Source of the DNA: Halorubellus sp. JP-L1
GTDB taxonomy: Archaea > Halobacteriota > Halobacteria > Halobacteriales > Natrialbaceae
DNA length: 64,000 nucleotides
Assembly (NCBI RefSeq): GCF_011440375.1
Contig: NZ_JAAOIR010000001.1
Location: forward strand, 1,639,294-1,703,293
Direction of reading: 5' to 3'
The position numbers were made by a program, and so were the translations under genes. A model generated the notes under the pieces. That model saw only the letters and a list, made by a program, of their open reading frames with translations, made no database searches and was not told the origin of the DNA. The first letter of the stretch is position 1. The number at the start of each line of letters is the position of its first letter. Positions 52,148 through 60,443 of the stretch are shown here, one piece after another.

Positions 52148-52999
52148 ATGGTCGAGAACCAGTCCGAGACGTTCGCGATCGGCGGGACAGACGACGTGCA
52201 TCGCCTCGGGTACGGCGCGATGCGGATCACGGGCGAGGACATCGTCGGTCCGCCCGCGGACGAGGCGACCGCGACGGACGTCCTCCGGCACGCCACAGAC
52301 CTCGGCATCGATTTCGTCGACACCGCGGACTCGTACGGTCCCGGCGTCAGCGAGCGCCTCATCCGCGAGGCCCTGCATCCCTATGACGACCCGGACGTGT
52401 TCGTCGCGACGAAAGGCGGCTTGCTGCGGAACCGCGACGGCGAGTGGAAGCCCCTCGGCGACCCCGACTACCTGAAGAACGCGCACCTCGCGAGCCTCGA
52501 CAGGCTCGGCGTCGAGAAGATCGACCTCTACCAGCACCACCGCCCCGACCCCGACGTCGACGTCGAGGACTCGCTGCACGCGCTCGCGGAACTCCAGGAC
52601 GAGGGCGTCGTCGAGCACGTCGGCGTCTCGAACTACTCCGTGGAGCAACTCGAGCGCGCGAGCGATATCGTCGACGTTGCAACCGTACAAAACCGGTTCA
52701 ACCTGAGCTATCGGGAGGAGCGAGAGGTCCTGGAGTGGTGCGAGGCCAACGACGCCGGGTTCATCCCGTGGTATCCCCTGGCTGCAGGTGACCTCGACGA
52801 CGACGACGCCGTGGACGAGATCGCGGGCGCACACGACGCCACCCGCGAACAGATCGCGCTCGCCTGGCTCCTCCACACGAGCGACGTCACCCTCCCCATC
52901 CCCGGCACCAGTAGTAAAGAGCACCTGGAGGAGAACGTCGCCGCCAGTCAGATCGACCTCGACGACGACGAAGTGGAGCGCCTCGACGACGCCGCCTGA
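52148..52999 (+). CDS. Aldo/keto reductase
   Basis: A 283-residue TIM-barrel NAD(P)H oxidoreductase. Motifs: RLGYGAMRITG at the N-terminus, IDFVDTADSYGPGVSERLI with the catalytic Asp and Tyr, VFVATKGGLLR with the catalytic Lys, YQHHRPDPDV with the active-site His (second His), VGVSNYSVEQLE and the cofactor loop TLPIPGTSSKEHLEENV. Substrate is unknown. The ATG at 52148 is preferred to 52109, as MVENQSETFAIGG is the usual type of start. It is likely monocistronic. Confidence 0.9.
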   Translation: MVENQSETFAIGGTDDVHRLGYGAMRITGEDIVGPPADEATATDVLRHATDLGIDFVDTADSYGPGVSERLIREALHPYDDPDVFVATKGGLLRNRDGEWKPLGDPDYLKNAHLASLDRLGVEKIDLYQHHRPDPDVDVEDSLHALAELQDEGVVEHVGVSNYSVEQLERASDIVDVATVQNRFNLSYREEREVLEWCEANDAGFIPWYPLAAGDLDDDDAVDEIAGAHDATREQIALAWLLHTSDVTLPIPGTSSKEHLEENVAASQIDLDDDEVERLDDAA

Positions 53000-53099
53000 C
53001 GCGATCGAGAACGGGTTCGTACGCATCCTCGAACCGTTACGCGCGAGGCAAAATACCGACCGCAAGGGAGCAGTGGACTCCGCACCGCCCCGACTGACG

Positions 53100-54329
53100 C
53101 TACTTCCCCGTGAACTGACCCTGTTCGTCGCGCCCCTGCTCCCGAGCCGAGCGTTTCCGGTCGCGCGAGCGGCCCCCCTCCGTCATCCCCTGGCCGCCCT
53201 CGTCGTCGTCACTCAGGTTCCGTTCGTGCTGGCCGCCACCTCGCTCCGACTCCCGACCGCGATCTCGCCCCCGACCCTCCTGCTGGTGCTCGACGCCGCC
53301 ACCGATGTGGTGGTGCTGGGACTGGCCGGACTGGCCGCGCTGGCGACCCCGATCGGACTGTTGCCCGCCGTGCTGTCCGCGCTGCTGCTGGCTGCTACCT
53401 CGCTGTCCGTGCTGCTGGCCGCCGTGTCGCTGCTGGCTACCGCCCTGCTGCTGGCCCTGGCGGTCCGCGAACTGTCCCGGCTGGTCGCGCTGCTGGGACT
53501 GCACCGAATGCTGCCCGCCGCGCGACTGGCCCTGCTGCTGGCCGCCGCCGCGCGGACCGTGCTGTTGGCCGCCGCCGTGCTGTTGCTGGTCGCCACCGTG
53601 CTGCTGTCCCTGCCATCCACTACCGTGCTGTTGGCCGCCGCCGTGCTGTCCGTGTTGCTGTTGGCCGCCTCCACGTTGTCCCTGTTGCTGCCCGCCGTGC
53701 TGTTGCTGCCCGCCGTGCTGTCCGTGTTGCTGTTGGCCGCCTCCACGTTGTCCCTGTTGCTGCCCGCCGTGCTGTTGCTGCCCGCCGTGCTGTTGCTGCC
53801 CGCCGTGTCGTTGCATCCCCTGCTGCCGACCACCGCGCTGCTGGGGTTGCTGCCCGCCGCCACGCTGGCCCTGGTGACCCGCGAACTGCCCCTGCTGGTC
53901 GCGCTGCTGGGACTGCGCCGAATGCTGCCCGCCGCGCGATCGACCCTGCTGCTGGCCGCCGCCATGGTGACCGTGCTGTTGCTGGCCACCGTGCCGTTGC
54001 TGTCCCTGACCGTGCTGCTGACCCTGCTGCCCCCCATACTGTTGGCCACCGTGCTGCTGCTGCCCGCCATGTTGTTGCTGTCCCTGACCGTGCTGCTGCT
54101 GCTGACCGCCTTGCTGTTGATGACTGCCGAACTGCTGTCCATGCTGCTGGTGACCACCGGGCCGTTGCCCGCCCTGCTGCTGGCCCTGGTGGCCTTGGAA
54201 CTGGCCCTGCTGGTCGCGCTGCTGGGACTGCTCGGCGTGCTGGCCGCCGCGCGACTGGCCCTGGTGCTGGCCGCCGTGTTGTTCTCGCTCCTGTTCGCCT
54301 CGTCGTCGGTTATGGTCGTGGTGTGGCAT
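53100..54329 (-). CDS. Gln/Gly/His-rich disordered repeat protein
   Basis: A 409-residue low-complexity protein beginning MPHHDHNRRRGEQEREQHGG. Most residues are Gln, Gly or His with some Arg, and acidic residues are rare, which is unlike other proteins of this genome. A unit SRGGQH-x-QSQQRDQ-x-GQF recurs about residues 25-50, 130-155 and 275-300, and the last residues (RDEQGQFTGK) echo it. Between units are runs of QQQHGG. No signal peptide or enzyme motif is seen. It may be a phase-separating, RNA- or metal-binding protein. The opposite strand gives a Leu/Pro-rich frame that is a mirror of these codons. The start at 54329 is the first ATG; a TTG at 54386 is possible. Confidence 0.62.
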   Translation of the reverse strand: MPHHDHNRRRGEQEREQHGGQHQGQSRGGQHAEQSQQRDQQGQFQGHQGQQQGGQRPGGHQQHGQQFGSHQQQGGQQQQHGQGQQQHGGQQQHGGQQYGGQQGQQHGQGQQRHGGQQQHGHHGGGQQQGRSRGGQHSAQSQQRDQQGQFAGHQGQRGGGQQPQQRGGRQQGMQRHGGQQQHGGQQQHGGQQQGQRGGGQQQHGQHGGQQQHGGQQQGQRGGGQQQHGQHGGGQQHGSGWQGQQHGGDQQQHGGGQQHGPRGGGQQQGQSRGGQHSVQSQQRDQPGQFADRQGQQQGGSQQRHGGQQHGQRGSSQQQRGQHGGQQSDRGRQRGQSGQSQHHHIGGGVEHQQEGRGRDRGRESERGGGQHERNLSDDDEGGQGMTEGGRSRDRKRSAREQGRDEQGQFTGK

Positions 54330-54449
54330 GATGAGTGAGTTCCGCTCTCTGAGTACTGACAGCACGATACGAAACGGGTCTCCCAACGACCCACTCGAAA
54401 CACGCTACCGTCCGCCACAGTCTCTTGTGCTTGCGCCCGCAGGCTACGC

Positions 54450-54473
54450 CGAACGCCCCAGACGGGGCGTTCG
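54450..54473. other. Perfect 10-bp hairpin in the divergent region before the ZIP gene
   Basis: CGAACGCCCC (54450-54459), loop AGAC, GGGGCGTTCG (54464-54473). It lies between the divergent starts of the Gln-rich protein and the ZIP transporter, so it is not a terminator of either. It recalls subterminal hairpins of IS200/IS605-type elements or a small structured RNA; neither is proven. Confidence 0.45.
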
Positions 54474-54529
54474 AGCGTTCCCTGGCCGACGGCTGGTTTC
54501 AAGACCCCCGCGGGCGTCGAGTGTGACGA

Positions 54530-55393
54530 ATGTCCGCGGCCACCGACCTGTTCGTGAACCTCGTCGGCGACAGCGTCCTCGTGCAGGCGCTCGTCGGCGG
54601 TATCGTCATCGCGTTCATGAACCTCTTCGGGGCGTCGCTCATCCTCTTCATCAGGGACCCGAGCGAGCGCTTCCTCGACGGCGCGCTCGGGTTCGCGGCC
54701 GGCGTGATGCTCGCGGCGGCGTTCACGAGCCTCATCCTCCCCGGGATCGACGCCGCGGGCGGCGACCCCCTCCCCGTGCTGTTCGGCGTCCTCCTCGGCG
54801 CAGCGTTCCTCGACCAGGCCGACCGGTTCGTGCCGCACGCGCACTACCTCCTCACCGGCAAGAAGCGCGAGGACGCCGCACAGCCCAGCGGCGACGTCCC
54901 CGCGGTCGACGACGCGAAGGTCGCGAGCGTCGTCCTGTTCATCCTCGCGATCACGCTCCACAACATGCCCGAGGGGCTCGCCGTCGGCGTCGGGTTCGGG
55001 AACGCCGCGAACGCGACCGGCGCCGACGCGACCGCTGCGCTCGCGGACGCGCTCTCGCTCATGCTCGCGATCGGCATCCAGAACGTCCCCGAGGGACTCG
55101 CGGTGTCGGTCGCCGCCGTCAACGCCGGCCTCGACCGGCGGACGTACGCCATCTTCGCCGGCGTCCGCTCGGGCGTCGTCGAGATCCCGCTGTGCGTGTT
55201 CGGCGCGCTCGCCGTCACGCTCGCCGCCCCACTCCTCCCGTACGCGATGGGGTTCGCCGCCGGCGCGATGCTGTTCGTCATCAGCGACGAGATCGTCCCC
55301 GAGACGCACTCGCGAGGCTACGAGCGAGTCGCGACCACCGGCCTCATGATCGGCGTCGTCGTCATGCTCTACCTCGACGTCAGCTTGGCATGA
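54530..55393 (+). CDS. ZIP family metal transporter
   Basis: A 287-residue membrane protein with eight predicted helices. The metal-binding helices are recognisable: LAITLHNMPEGLAVGVG (helix 4 HNxPEG) and LAIGIQNVPEGLAVSV (helix 5 NxPEG). A cytosolic loop after helix 3 has HAHYLLTGKKRED. ZIP proteins import Zn2+, Fe2+ or other divalent metals. The sequence ends YLDVSLA; a near copy of this end lies 32 nt downstream. The ATG at 54530 is preceded by GTGTGACGA. Substrate is not decided. Confidence 0.9.
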   Translation: MSAATDLFVNLVGDSVLVQALVGGIVIAFMNLFGASLILFIRDPSERFLDGALGFAAGVMLAAAFTSLILPGIDAAGGDPLPVLFGVLLGAAFLDQADRFVPHAHYLLTGKKREDAAQPSGDVPAVDDAKVASVVLFILAITLHNMPEGLAVGVGFGNAANATGADATAALADALSLMLAIGIQNVPEGLAVSVAAVNAGLDRRTYAIFAGVRSGVVEIPLCVFGALAVTLAAPLLPYAMGFAAGAMLFVISDEIVPETHSRGYERVATTGLMIGVVVMLYLDVSLA

Positions 55394-55425
55394 GCAGTCA
55401 CTTCCTCGACGTCAGCCTCGCCTAA
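55372..55425 (+). repeat. Direct repeat of the 3' end of the ZIP gene
   Basis: CCTCGACGTCAGC occurs at 55372-55384 (codons LDVS) and 55404-55416, 32 bp apart. The second copy also leads to codons for LDVSLA and a stop in another frame, so the end of the gene appears duplicated. Confidence 0.7.
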
Positions 55426-55491
55426 CTCCTCGACGCACCAGACGGCGACCTCGCCGAACCGTCAAGAGGCTCGGCCTCGAACGCGACTGGC

Positions 55492-55989
55492 ATGGGCGTT
55501 CACCGCATCCACCACGTCACGCTCGCCGTCGCCGACGTCGCGCGAGCCGAGCGCGCGTACCGCGACGTGTTCGGCCTCGACGTCCTGTTCCGCGAGGGCA
55601 CGTACGACGGCGAGTTCGGCGCACTCCCCGACGGCATGGACTGGGAGACGGCGACGGCCGCCGGCGTCGACCCCGGCATGACGTTCCTCGGCCGCGAGGA
55701 CGCCGCCATCGCGGTCGCCGAAGTCGAAGACGCCACCGAGTCGACCGAGGGCGAGGCCACCGGGTCGGCCGACGGCGACGCCGCTGGCCCGCTCGGTCAC
55801 GTCGCGCTGCACGTCGACGCGGACGACGTCGCGGCCATCGCGGCCCGCGCCCGCGACCGCGGCTGGGACGTCGACGAGCGCGAGACGGCCGCGTTCGTCG
55901 TCGACCACGACGGCATCGAGTGGGAGGTGAACGCTTCCAGTCCACCGCCCGCGACGCCGTTCGACGCACTCGACCTCGACGCACGCTGA
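55492..55989 (+). CDS. VOC (glyoxalase/dioxygenase) family protein
   Basis: A 165-residue protein with the vicinal oxygen chelate fold. First metal ligand His8 or His9 in VHRIHHVTLAVAD, then FGLDVLFRE; second half GHVALHVDADDVAAIAARARDRGWDV with His near residue 103, and the Glu in DGIEWEVNAS. An Ala/Glu/Asp-rich insert of about 25 residues separates the halves. Substrate unknown. The ATG at 55492 is well placed. GTCAAGAGGC lies about 27 nt upstream. Confidence 0.82.
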   Translation: MGVHRIHHVTLAVADVARAERAYRDVFGLDVLFREGTYDGEFGALPDGMDWETATAAGVDPGMTFLGREDAAIAVAEVEDATESTEGEATGSADGDAAGPLGHVALHVDADDVAAIAARARDRGWDVDERETAAFVVDHDGIEWEVNASSPPPATPFDALDLDAR

Positions 55990-56088
55990 CGCCGACCAGT
56001 CGCCGGCGCGGACCGCGCGAACGCTTCGTTTGGCATGGTGACACAGCCTCAGAGGAAGTATTTACGCCTCCAGCCACTAGCCTCAGCC

Positions 56089-56322
56089 ATGACCGCCCAG
56101 GAGTCCCTCCAGCGACGCGATAGCGACGACCCGCCTCCAGCGACGCCACCGAAGGCGACGCTTTTCTGCCCCGACTGCGGCCGCGACGCCCCCGTCGAAG
56201 GCGACTGGGAGCAACGGCAGCGCCCCTACGGCGTCGCCGTGCACTGCCCGCGCTGCGACGCGCGCCTGACGCTCCGCCCCCAGTTCGCCGACGACGTCAC
56301 CGACGTCCTCCACGGCGACTGA
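56089..56322 (+). CDS. Small two-knuckle zinc-ribbon protein
   Basis: A 77-residue protein. After a disordered 27-residue N-terminus come LFCPDCGRDAPVEGDW and VAVHCPRCDARLTLRP, two CxxC pairs that form a zinc ribbon. Similar small proteins are common in haloarchaea and may bind nucleic acid or proteins. AGTATTTACG (56057-56066) is centred about 27 nt before the ATG, a clear TATA box for a leaderless transcript, so this is likely a real and active gene. Confidence 0.75.
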   Translation: MTAQESLQRRDSDDPPPATPPKATLFCPDCGRDAPVEGDWEQRQRPYGVAVHCPRCDARLTLRPQFADDVTDVLHGD

Positions 56323-56403
56323 TCCCGGCGGTTCGTCGAGGTCGAGGCCGACGACGGCACCCCACACCGAGAGTATTCAACCCATCACCCGCATCGTTGA
56401 AAC

Positions 56404-56679
56404 ATGTCCGAGCGCGCGCTCTCGGTCGCCGCGACCCTCACCGTCGGCGCATCCCTCGTCGTCACCTTCCGCGACGCCGTCACTACGTCGCCCACTATCG
56501 GGTGGGTCGTCGTCGCGTCCGGCGTCGGGATGATACTGACCACCATCGCGAGCGTCGCGTTCCCGGACGCGACCGTCCTCGGCAAACCACTCGGCGGACG
56601 GGAGCTTCCCCGCCGGACGTCGCTCGTACTGCTCGCCCTCGGGACGGTGTCGCTACTCCTCGCGGCGCTGGGAGCGTGA
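56404..56679 (+). CDS. Small membrane protein of unknown function
   Basis: A 91-residue protein with three predicted membrane helices: ALSVAATLTVGASLVVTF, GWVVVASGVGMILTTIASV and LVLLALGTVSLLLAALGA at the C-terminus. A short charged loop (GKPLGGRELPRRT) separates the last two. No family is recognised. GTATTCAACC about 27 nt upstream looks like a TATA box with the ATG leaderless, which supports a real gene. Convergent with the DUF6360 gene. Confidence 0.6.
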   Translation: MSERALSVAATLTVGASLVVTFRDAVTTSPTIGWVVVASGVGMILTTIASVAFPDATVLGKPLGGRELPRRTSLVLLALGTVSLLLAALGA

Positions 56680-56691
56680 GAACGAACGGAT

Positions 56692-56985
56692 TCAGTCCTC
56701 GGTGCCGCCCGCCTGCGCCGCCTCGACCTTATCGGCATGCGTCTCGAGATCCGCGGCGAGTTCGCGCGCCTGCTCGGGGTCGAGTTCGAGTTCGTCGACG
56801 TGCCCGGTGACGCCCTCGGGCTGGCCGTCGGCCTCGAACTGCAACTGCACGCAGTCGGGGTCCTCGCGCGCGCTCGTCGCGTTCGCCACGCCGAGCCCCG
56901 TCGCTTCGTCGTCGGCGGTCCGGACCTTGCAGTCGACGAGGTCGAGCGTCGTGTACGCGTTCACGCGCATCAGGCGTCCTACCAT
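56692..56985 (-). CDS. DUF6360 family protein
   Basis: A 97-residue acidic protein, MVGRLMRVNAYTTLDLVDCK at the start, then a VANATSAREDPDCVQLQFE block and a C-terminal helix LDPEQARELAADLETHADKVEA. This is the haloarchaeal DUF6360 pattern as I remember it; function unknown. The gene is immediately downstream of the nitrite/sulfite reductase gene on the same strand, with 34 nt between, so the two may be co-transcribed. Confidence 0.75.
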   Translation of the reverse strand: MVGRLMRVNAYTTLDLVDCKVRTADDEATGLGVANATSAREDPDCVQLQFEADGQPEGVTGHVDELELDPEQARELAADLETHADKVEAAQAGGTED

Positions 56986-57019
56986 GCGTTCTCGGCTCGG
57001 ACTACGGTAGCCAGCGGCA

Positions 57020-58810
57020 TCAGTCGTCCGCCGGCGCGGCGTCGTCGCCGCCCCGGTCGAGCGGGACGCCGTCGCGGTCCGTCGGCGCCGGCGACGCCGC
57101 CATGTCGTCGTCCTCCGCGTACGGATACCACGTCCGCTTCGTGTTGTGCATCATCGGGTCCTCGTAGCTCGTCTCCTCCGGCTCGACGAGCGCCTCCAGG
57201 TCGTCCTCGTCGTGGCGCTCGACGAAGTCCCGGAACGTCTCCGAGCCATCGCGCTGGGCCTTGTACGAGTCGACGAGGTTCGCGATCGCGCCCGGGACCT
57301 CGTCCGCGGGGATGCGCTCGCCGACCCAGTCCGCGAACCGCGGGTTCTCGCCGAGGCCGCCACCGAGGCCGAGGTCGAACGCCTCCACGGGCTCGCCGTC
57401 CTTCCGCGTCTTCATCCCCCTGAGGGAGACGTCCGCGATCTGGGGCTGCGCGCACGACGCCGTGCAGCCCGAGAGGTGGACGTGGAAGTCCTCGACCTCG
57501 TCGGGGAGGTCGACGGTGTCGCGGAGGTGTCGCGCGTACCGGACCATCCGGTTCTTCGTCTCGACGATCGAGAGCGAGCAGAACTCCGTGCCCGTGCACG
57601 CGATCGAGCCACGCATGAACGGGCTCGGGTCGGGTTCGTAGTCCACGAGAAGGTCCTCGGCGAGCAGCTCGTCGAGGTTCTCGTCGGGAACGTCCGTGAC
57701 GATGACGTTCTGACGTTGGGTCAGGCGAACCTCGCCGCTGCCGTACTCGTCGGCGAGGTCGGCGAGTTCGAGGACGTCCTCCGTCCCCATCCGGCCGACG
57801 AGGACGTTCAAGCCGACGTAGTTCTTCCCGTCCGCCTGCGGATGCACGCCGACGTGGTCGTCGTGCCCGTCGCCCTCCCGGCCCGCGTTGTAGCTGTACT
57901 CGTCGCGGAAGTCCTCGCCCGCGGACTGGAGTTCGAAGTCGACGAACTCCTCCTGGAGGACCCGGCGGACCTTCTCGGCGCCCCACTCGTCGACGAGGAA
58001 CTTGATGCGCGCCGAGTAGCGGTCCTCGCGGTTCCCGTACGCCTCGAACAGCGCCGAGACGCCGTCCGCGACCTTCGCCGCCTTCCCGTGGGGCACGAAC
58101 ACGTCGATGTCGCGCGCGAGCCGCGGCTCGTTCCGCGCGAGCCCGCCACCGACGCGGACGTTGTACCCCTTCACGCCGTCCTTCGTCGCCGGCTCGAACG
58201 AGAGGTCGTTGATGTCGCCCTGCCCGCAACCCTCGCGGCAGCCGTTGACCGCGACCTTCCACTTCCGGGGCATGTTCTCGTACCGGTCGTTCTCCTTGAA
58301 CTCGCGCTGGAAGTCGTACACGGTCTCCAAGGCGTCGACGTGCTCGTGTTCGTCCTTCCCCGCGACCGGACAGCCGACGATGTTCCGCCACGAATCACCG
58401 CACGCCTGCACCGTCGAGAGGCCCGCGGACTCGAGCGCGTCCCAGACCTCGACGATGTCCTCGACCTTGATCCAGTGCAGCTGGATCGCCTGCCGGGTCG
58501 TGTAGTCCGCCCACGAATCGCCGAACTCCGGATTCGAGACGGGACCGCTCGCGTACTCCTGCGCGACCTCGCCGACCACGCGCAACTGTCCGGGCTCCAG
58601 CACGCCGTTCGGCGTCCCGATCCGCATCATGAAGTAGCTCTCTTGGCCCGCGCGCTGGTGGTACAACCCGTACCACTTGAAGCGCTCGAACCACGCGTCG
58701 CGTTCGTCCTCCGGGATCGAGTCCCATCCCTCCGCCGCGAACCGCTCGATGTGCTCGCGGATGTCGGTACCATAGACCTCGGCCTTCCACTCCTCGACGT
58801 CCGTGGGCAT
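57020..58810 (-). CDS. nirA: Ferredoxin-dependent nitrite/sulfite reductase
   Basis: A 596-residue siroheme and [4Fe-4S] enzyme. Two ferredoxin-like halves (about 55-130 and 345-410) and two siroheme-binding halves are present. The cluster ligands are in CTGTEFCSLSIVETKNR (first pair) and LSGCTASCAQPQIAD (second pair). A similar Cys motif in the N-terminal half (NGCREGCGQGDIN) is part of the pseudo-repeat. It reduces nitrite to ammonia or sulfite to sulfide with six electrons from ferredoxin. Haloarchaeal assimilatory enzymes of this type are mostly nitrite reductases, but no nitrate reductase gene is near, so the substrate remains open. The C-terminal 35 residues are disordered. Confidence 0.9.
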   Translation of the reverse strand: MPTDVEEWKAEVYGTDIREHIERFAAEGWDSIPEDERDAWFERFKWYGLYHQRAGQESYFMMRIGTPNGVLEPGQLRVVGEVAQEYASGPVSNPEFGDSWADYTTRQAIQLHWIKVEDIVEVWDALESAGLSTVQACGDSWRNIVGCPVAGKDEHEHVDALETVYDFQREFKENDRYENMPRKWKVAVNGCREGCGQGDINDLSFEPATKDGVKGYNVRVGGGLARNEPRLARDIDVFVPHGKAAKVADGVSALFEAYGNREDRYSARIKFLVDEWGAEKVRRVLQEEFVDFELQSAGEDFRDEYSYNAGREGDGHDDHVGVHPQADGKNYVGLNVLVGRMGTEDVLELADLADEYGSGEVRLTQRQNVIVTDVPDENLDELLAEDLLVDYEPDPSPFMRGSIACTGTEFCSLSIVETKNRMVRYARHLRDTVDLPDEVEDFHVHLSGCTASCAQPQIADVSLRGMKTRKDGEPVEAFDLGLGGGLGENPRFADWVGERIPADEVPGAIANLVDSYKAQRDGSETFRDFVERHDEDDLEALVEPEETSYEDPMMHNTKRTWYPYAEDDDMAASPAPTDRDGVPLDRGGDDAAPADD

Positions 58811-58912
58811 CCTTGAACGAGCAGACGCGCCACGGGGTCATACCCCCAGCCGTCGCGTCAGGAATCCCCCGTACTCCCCGGAACCGGAGAATACTGCGAC
58901 CCCGAGCACGGC

Positions 58913-59227
58913 CTACACGACCGGTTCGCTCGTCGCCCGCACCCCATCCGGCGGGTACGCGCGGAACGACCCGTCGAGGACGCGCCCGACGCCCAGCCCC
59001 GCGAACGTCTGCTTCTCGCCGCAGTCCACGCAGCGACCGACGCCGTCGACGACGACCTCCCGGCCGTCCACGCCGACGTCCGTGAACGCCTCCAGGAGGA
59101 CGAACGCCGTCGAACACGAACAGAAGTCCGTCGCCACGAACGGCCAGACGTCCGTCGTCGCCACCTGCCGGCGGTTGTCCACGGACACCCACGCACCGTC
59201 GTCGAGAACGCGGAGTTGCGTCGTCAT
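58913..59227 (-). CDS. Hypothetical protein with CxC and CxxC motifs upstream of nirA
   Basis: A 104-residue protein, MTTQLRVLDDGAWVSVDNRR at the start. FCSCSTAFVLL and GRCVDCGEKQTF provide four Cys that could bind Zn or a cluster. Family not recognised. It lies about 100 nt upstream of nirA on the same strand and could be its operon partner or regulator. The ATG at 59227 is preferred to the longer frame, as the extra residues are Gly/Arg-rich shadow. Confidence 0.6.
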   Translation of the reverse strand: MTTQLRVLDDGAWVSVDNRRQVATTDVWPFVATDFCSCSTAFVLLEAFTDVGVDGREVVVDGVGRCVDCGEKQTFAGLGVGRVLDGSFRAYPPDGVRATSEPVV

Positions 59228-59444
59228 ACCCCCACTCCGGCCGCCACAACCAAGGCCCCGTCGGGGACCGCAAACGTCCGTGCCGTCCACGACGCCACCA
59301 CGCGCCCAGAGCCACTCGCCGTCGGTCGATTACGGCCCGCAATCGACGACCGAGATACCGGAAACCCCCTCCGGTACCCGTGAGTGCCGGACACGATTGG
59401 GGCCACGGACTCCCTTAACCCCGCCCCGTCCGTACGACCTCTCG

Positions 59445-59579
59445 ATGACTCCCCCCCACGCCACCGACGACCCGCCAGCGGAACCCGGACCGAGCGCGGC
59501 GACGCAGACGAACGCAGCGAACGACGTCGCCCCATCGGCCGACGTCGCACCCGAACTCCACGAGGACACCGACGCATGA
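59445..59579 (+). CDS. 44-residue disordered micro-protein
   Basis: A very short frame, MTPPHATDDPPAEPGPSAAT at the start and ELHEDTDA at the end, rich in Pro, Ala, Thr and Asp. It has no motif. Its TGA overlaps the ATG of the next micro-gene (ATGA), as in translationally coupled pairs. CTCCCTTAACC about 32 nt upstream could be a TATA box. Alone it would be doubtful; the coupling and promoter make it plausible. Confidence 0.4.
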   Translation: MTPPHATDDPPAEPGPSAATQTNAANDVAPSADVAPELHEDTDA

Positions 59580-59731
59580 CCGCCACCGACGCCGAACCCG
59601 AGGACGCCGTCGACGACGTCGAGCACACCGACGACGAAGCCGACCGCGACGACGCACACCTCCGGGACGTCGAACCCGGCGCCGGCTGCACCGAGATCTG
59701 GGAGCACCTCTCGGAGACCCGCGACGAATAG
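59576..59731 (+). CDS. 51-residue conserved micro-protein (GCTEIWEHLSE motif)
   Basis: MTATDAEPEDAVDDVEHTDD starts an acidic leader that ends in a conserved-looking block, HLRDVEPGAGCTEIWEHLSE, with one Cys and an amphipathic helix. I recall short haloarchaeal proteins with this C-terminal block and no assigned function. It is coupled to the previous micro-gene by a 4-nt overlap and lies 40 nt before the DUF7119 gene on the same strand, perhaps one transcript. Confidence 0.6.
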   Translation: MTATDAEPEDAVDDVEHTDDEADRDDAHLRDVEPGAGCTEIWEHLSETRDE

Positions 59732-59771
59732 AGCCCACGGTTTTTCTCCACGCGCCCCCAACGAACACCAG

Positions 59772-60443
59772 ATGCCAGACGAGGACGTGCCGCGCGCCGA
59801 CCGGACCTCGCCCGTCGGGAAGCCCGTCATCCGCGGCGACCCAGCGATCACGGGCCAGACGCCGGAGGAAGCGGTCCAGTTCGACCCCGACGACCCCGAG
59901 AGCGTCGCCCTCGCCGCTGACACCGTCGCGCGGTTCGCGACCAGTAGCGTCGGCGACGACGACCACGTGTACGTCCTCCGCGGCGCCGCCGCGTGCGCCG
60001 CCCTCGTCCGCGGCGTCGGCTCGTACAAGACCGCCGCCGAACGCACCGACGGCGCCGCCACCGTCTCCTTCATCCGGAAGTGGGCGCGCGTCCACGACCT
60101 CCCGCGCGAAGTCCGACTGCACGTCGCCCGCGGCGACATCGCCCCGACCGCCGCGAAACACGTCGCGCGCCTCGCCGGCGAAGCCCGCTTTCTCCTCGCA
60201 TGGGCCGTCCTCGACGCCGACCTCACCGTCCGCGACGTCCGCTCGATCGCGAGCGCCGTCGACGACGACACCCCAATCGACGCCGCCCTCCGCGACCACG
60301 ACGTCCACCCAGGCCACCTCGACGTCGACCTTCCCCTCGCCGCGTACACCGAACTCCGCCGGCAAGCCGCCGCCGAAAACCGCACCCCCGGAAGCGTTCT
60401 CGCCGACGCACTCGCCGCCTACGACCCCGAACGCTACGACTGA
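59772..60443 (+). CDS. DUF7119 family protein, ParB/KorB-like helical region
   Basis: A 223-residue protein. N-terminal SPVGKPVIRGDPAITGQTPEEA; centre YVLRGAAACAALVRGVGSYKTAAERT; then VSFIRKWARVHDLPREVRLHVARGDIAPTAAKHVARL, which resembles the helix-turn-helix spacer of ParB-like proteins. The C-terminal half is helical. It matches the haloarchaeal DUF7119 family by memory; a DNA-binding role is inferred from the ParB-like helices. Its last 10 nt overlap the convergent UspA gene. Confidence 0.72.
   Translation: MPDEDVPRADRTSPVGKPVIRGDPAITGQTPEEAVQFDPDDPESVALAADTVARFATSSVGDDDHVYVLRGAAACAALVRGVGSYKTAAERTDGAATVSFIRKWARVHDLPREVRLHVARGDIAPTAAKHVARLAGEARFLLAWAVLDADLTVRDVRSIASAVDDDTPIDAALRDHDVHPGHLDVDLPLAAYTELRRQAAAENRTPGSVLADALAAYDPERYD

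Noticed and set aside
52788..54338. A 516-codon plus-strand frame of Leu/Pro/Ala repeats
   Set aside because: It is the complement of CAG/CAC/GGC-type codons of the Gln/Gly/His-rich gene; the Leu-Leu-Pro runs have no membrane-protein pattern and its beginning overlaps the aldo/keto reductase gene.
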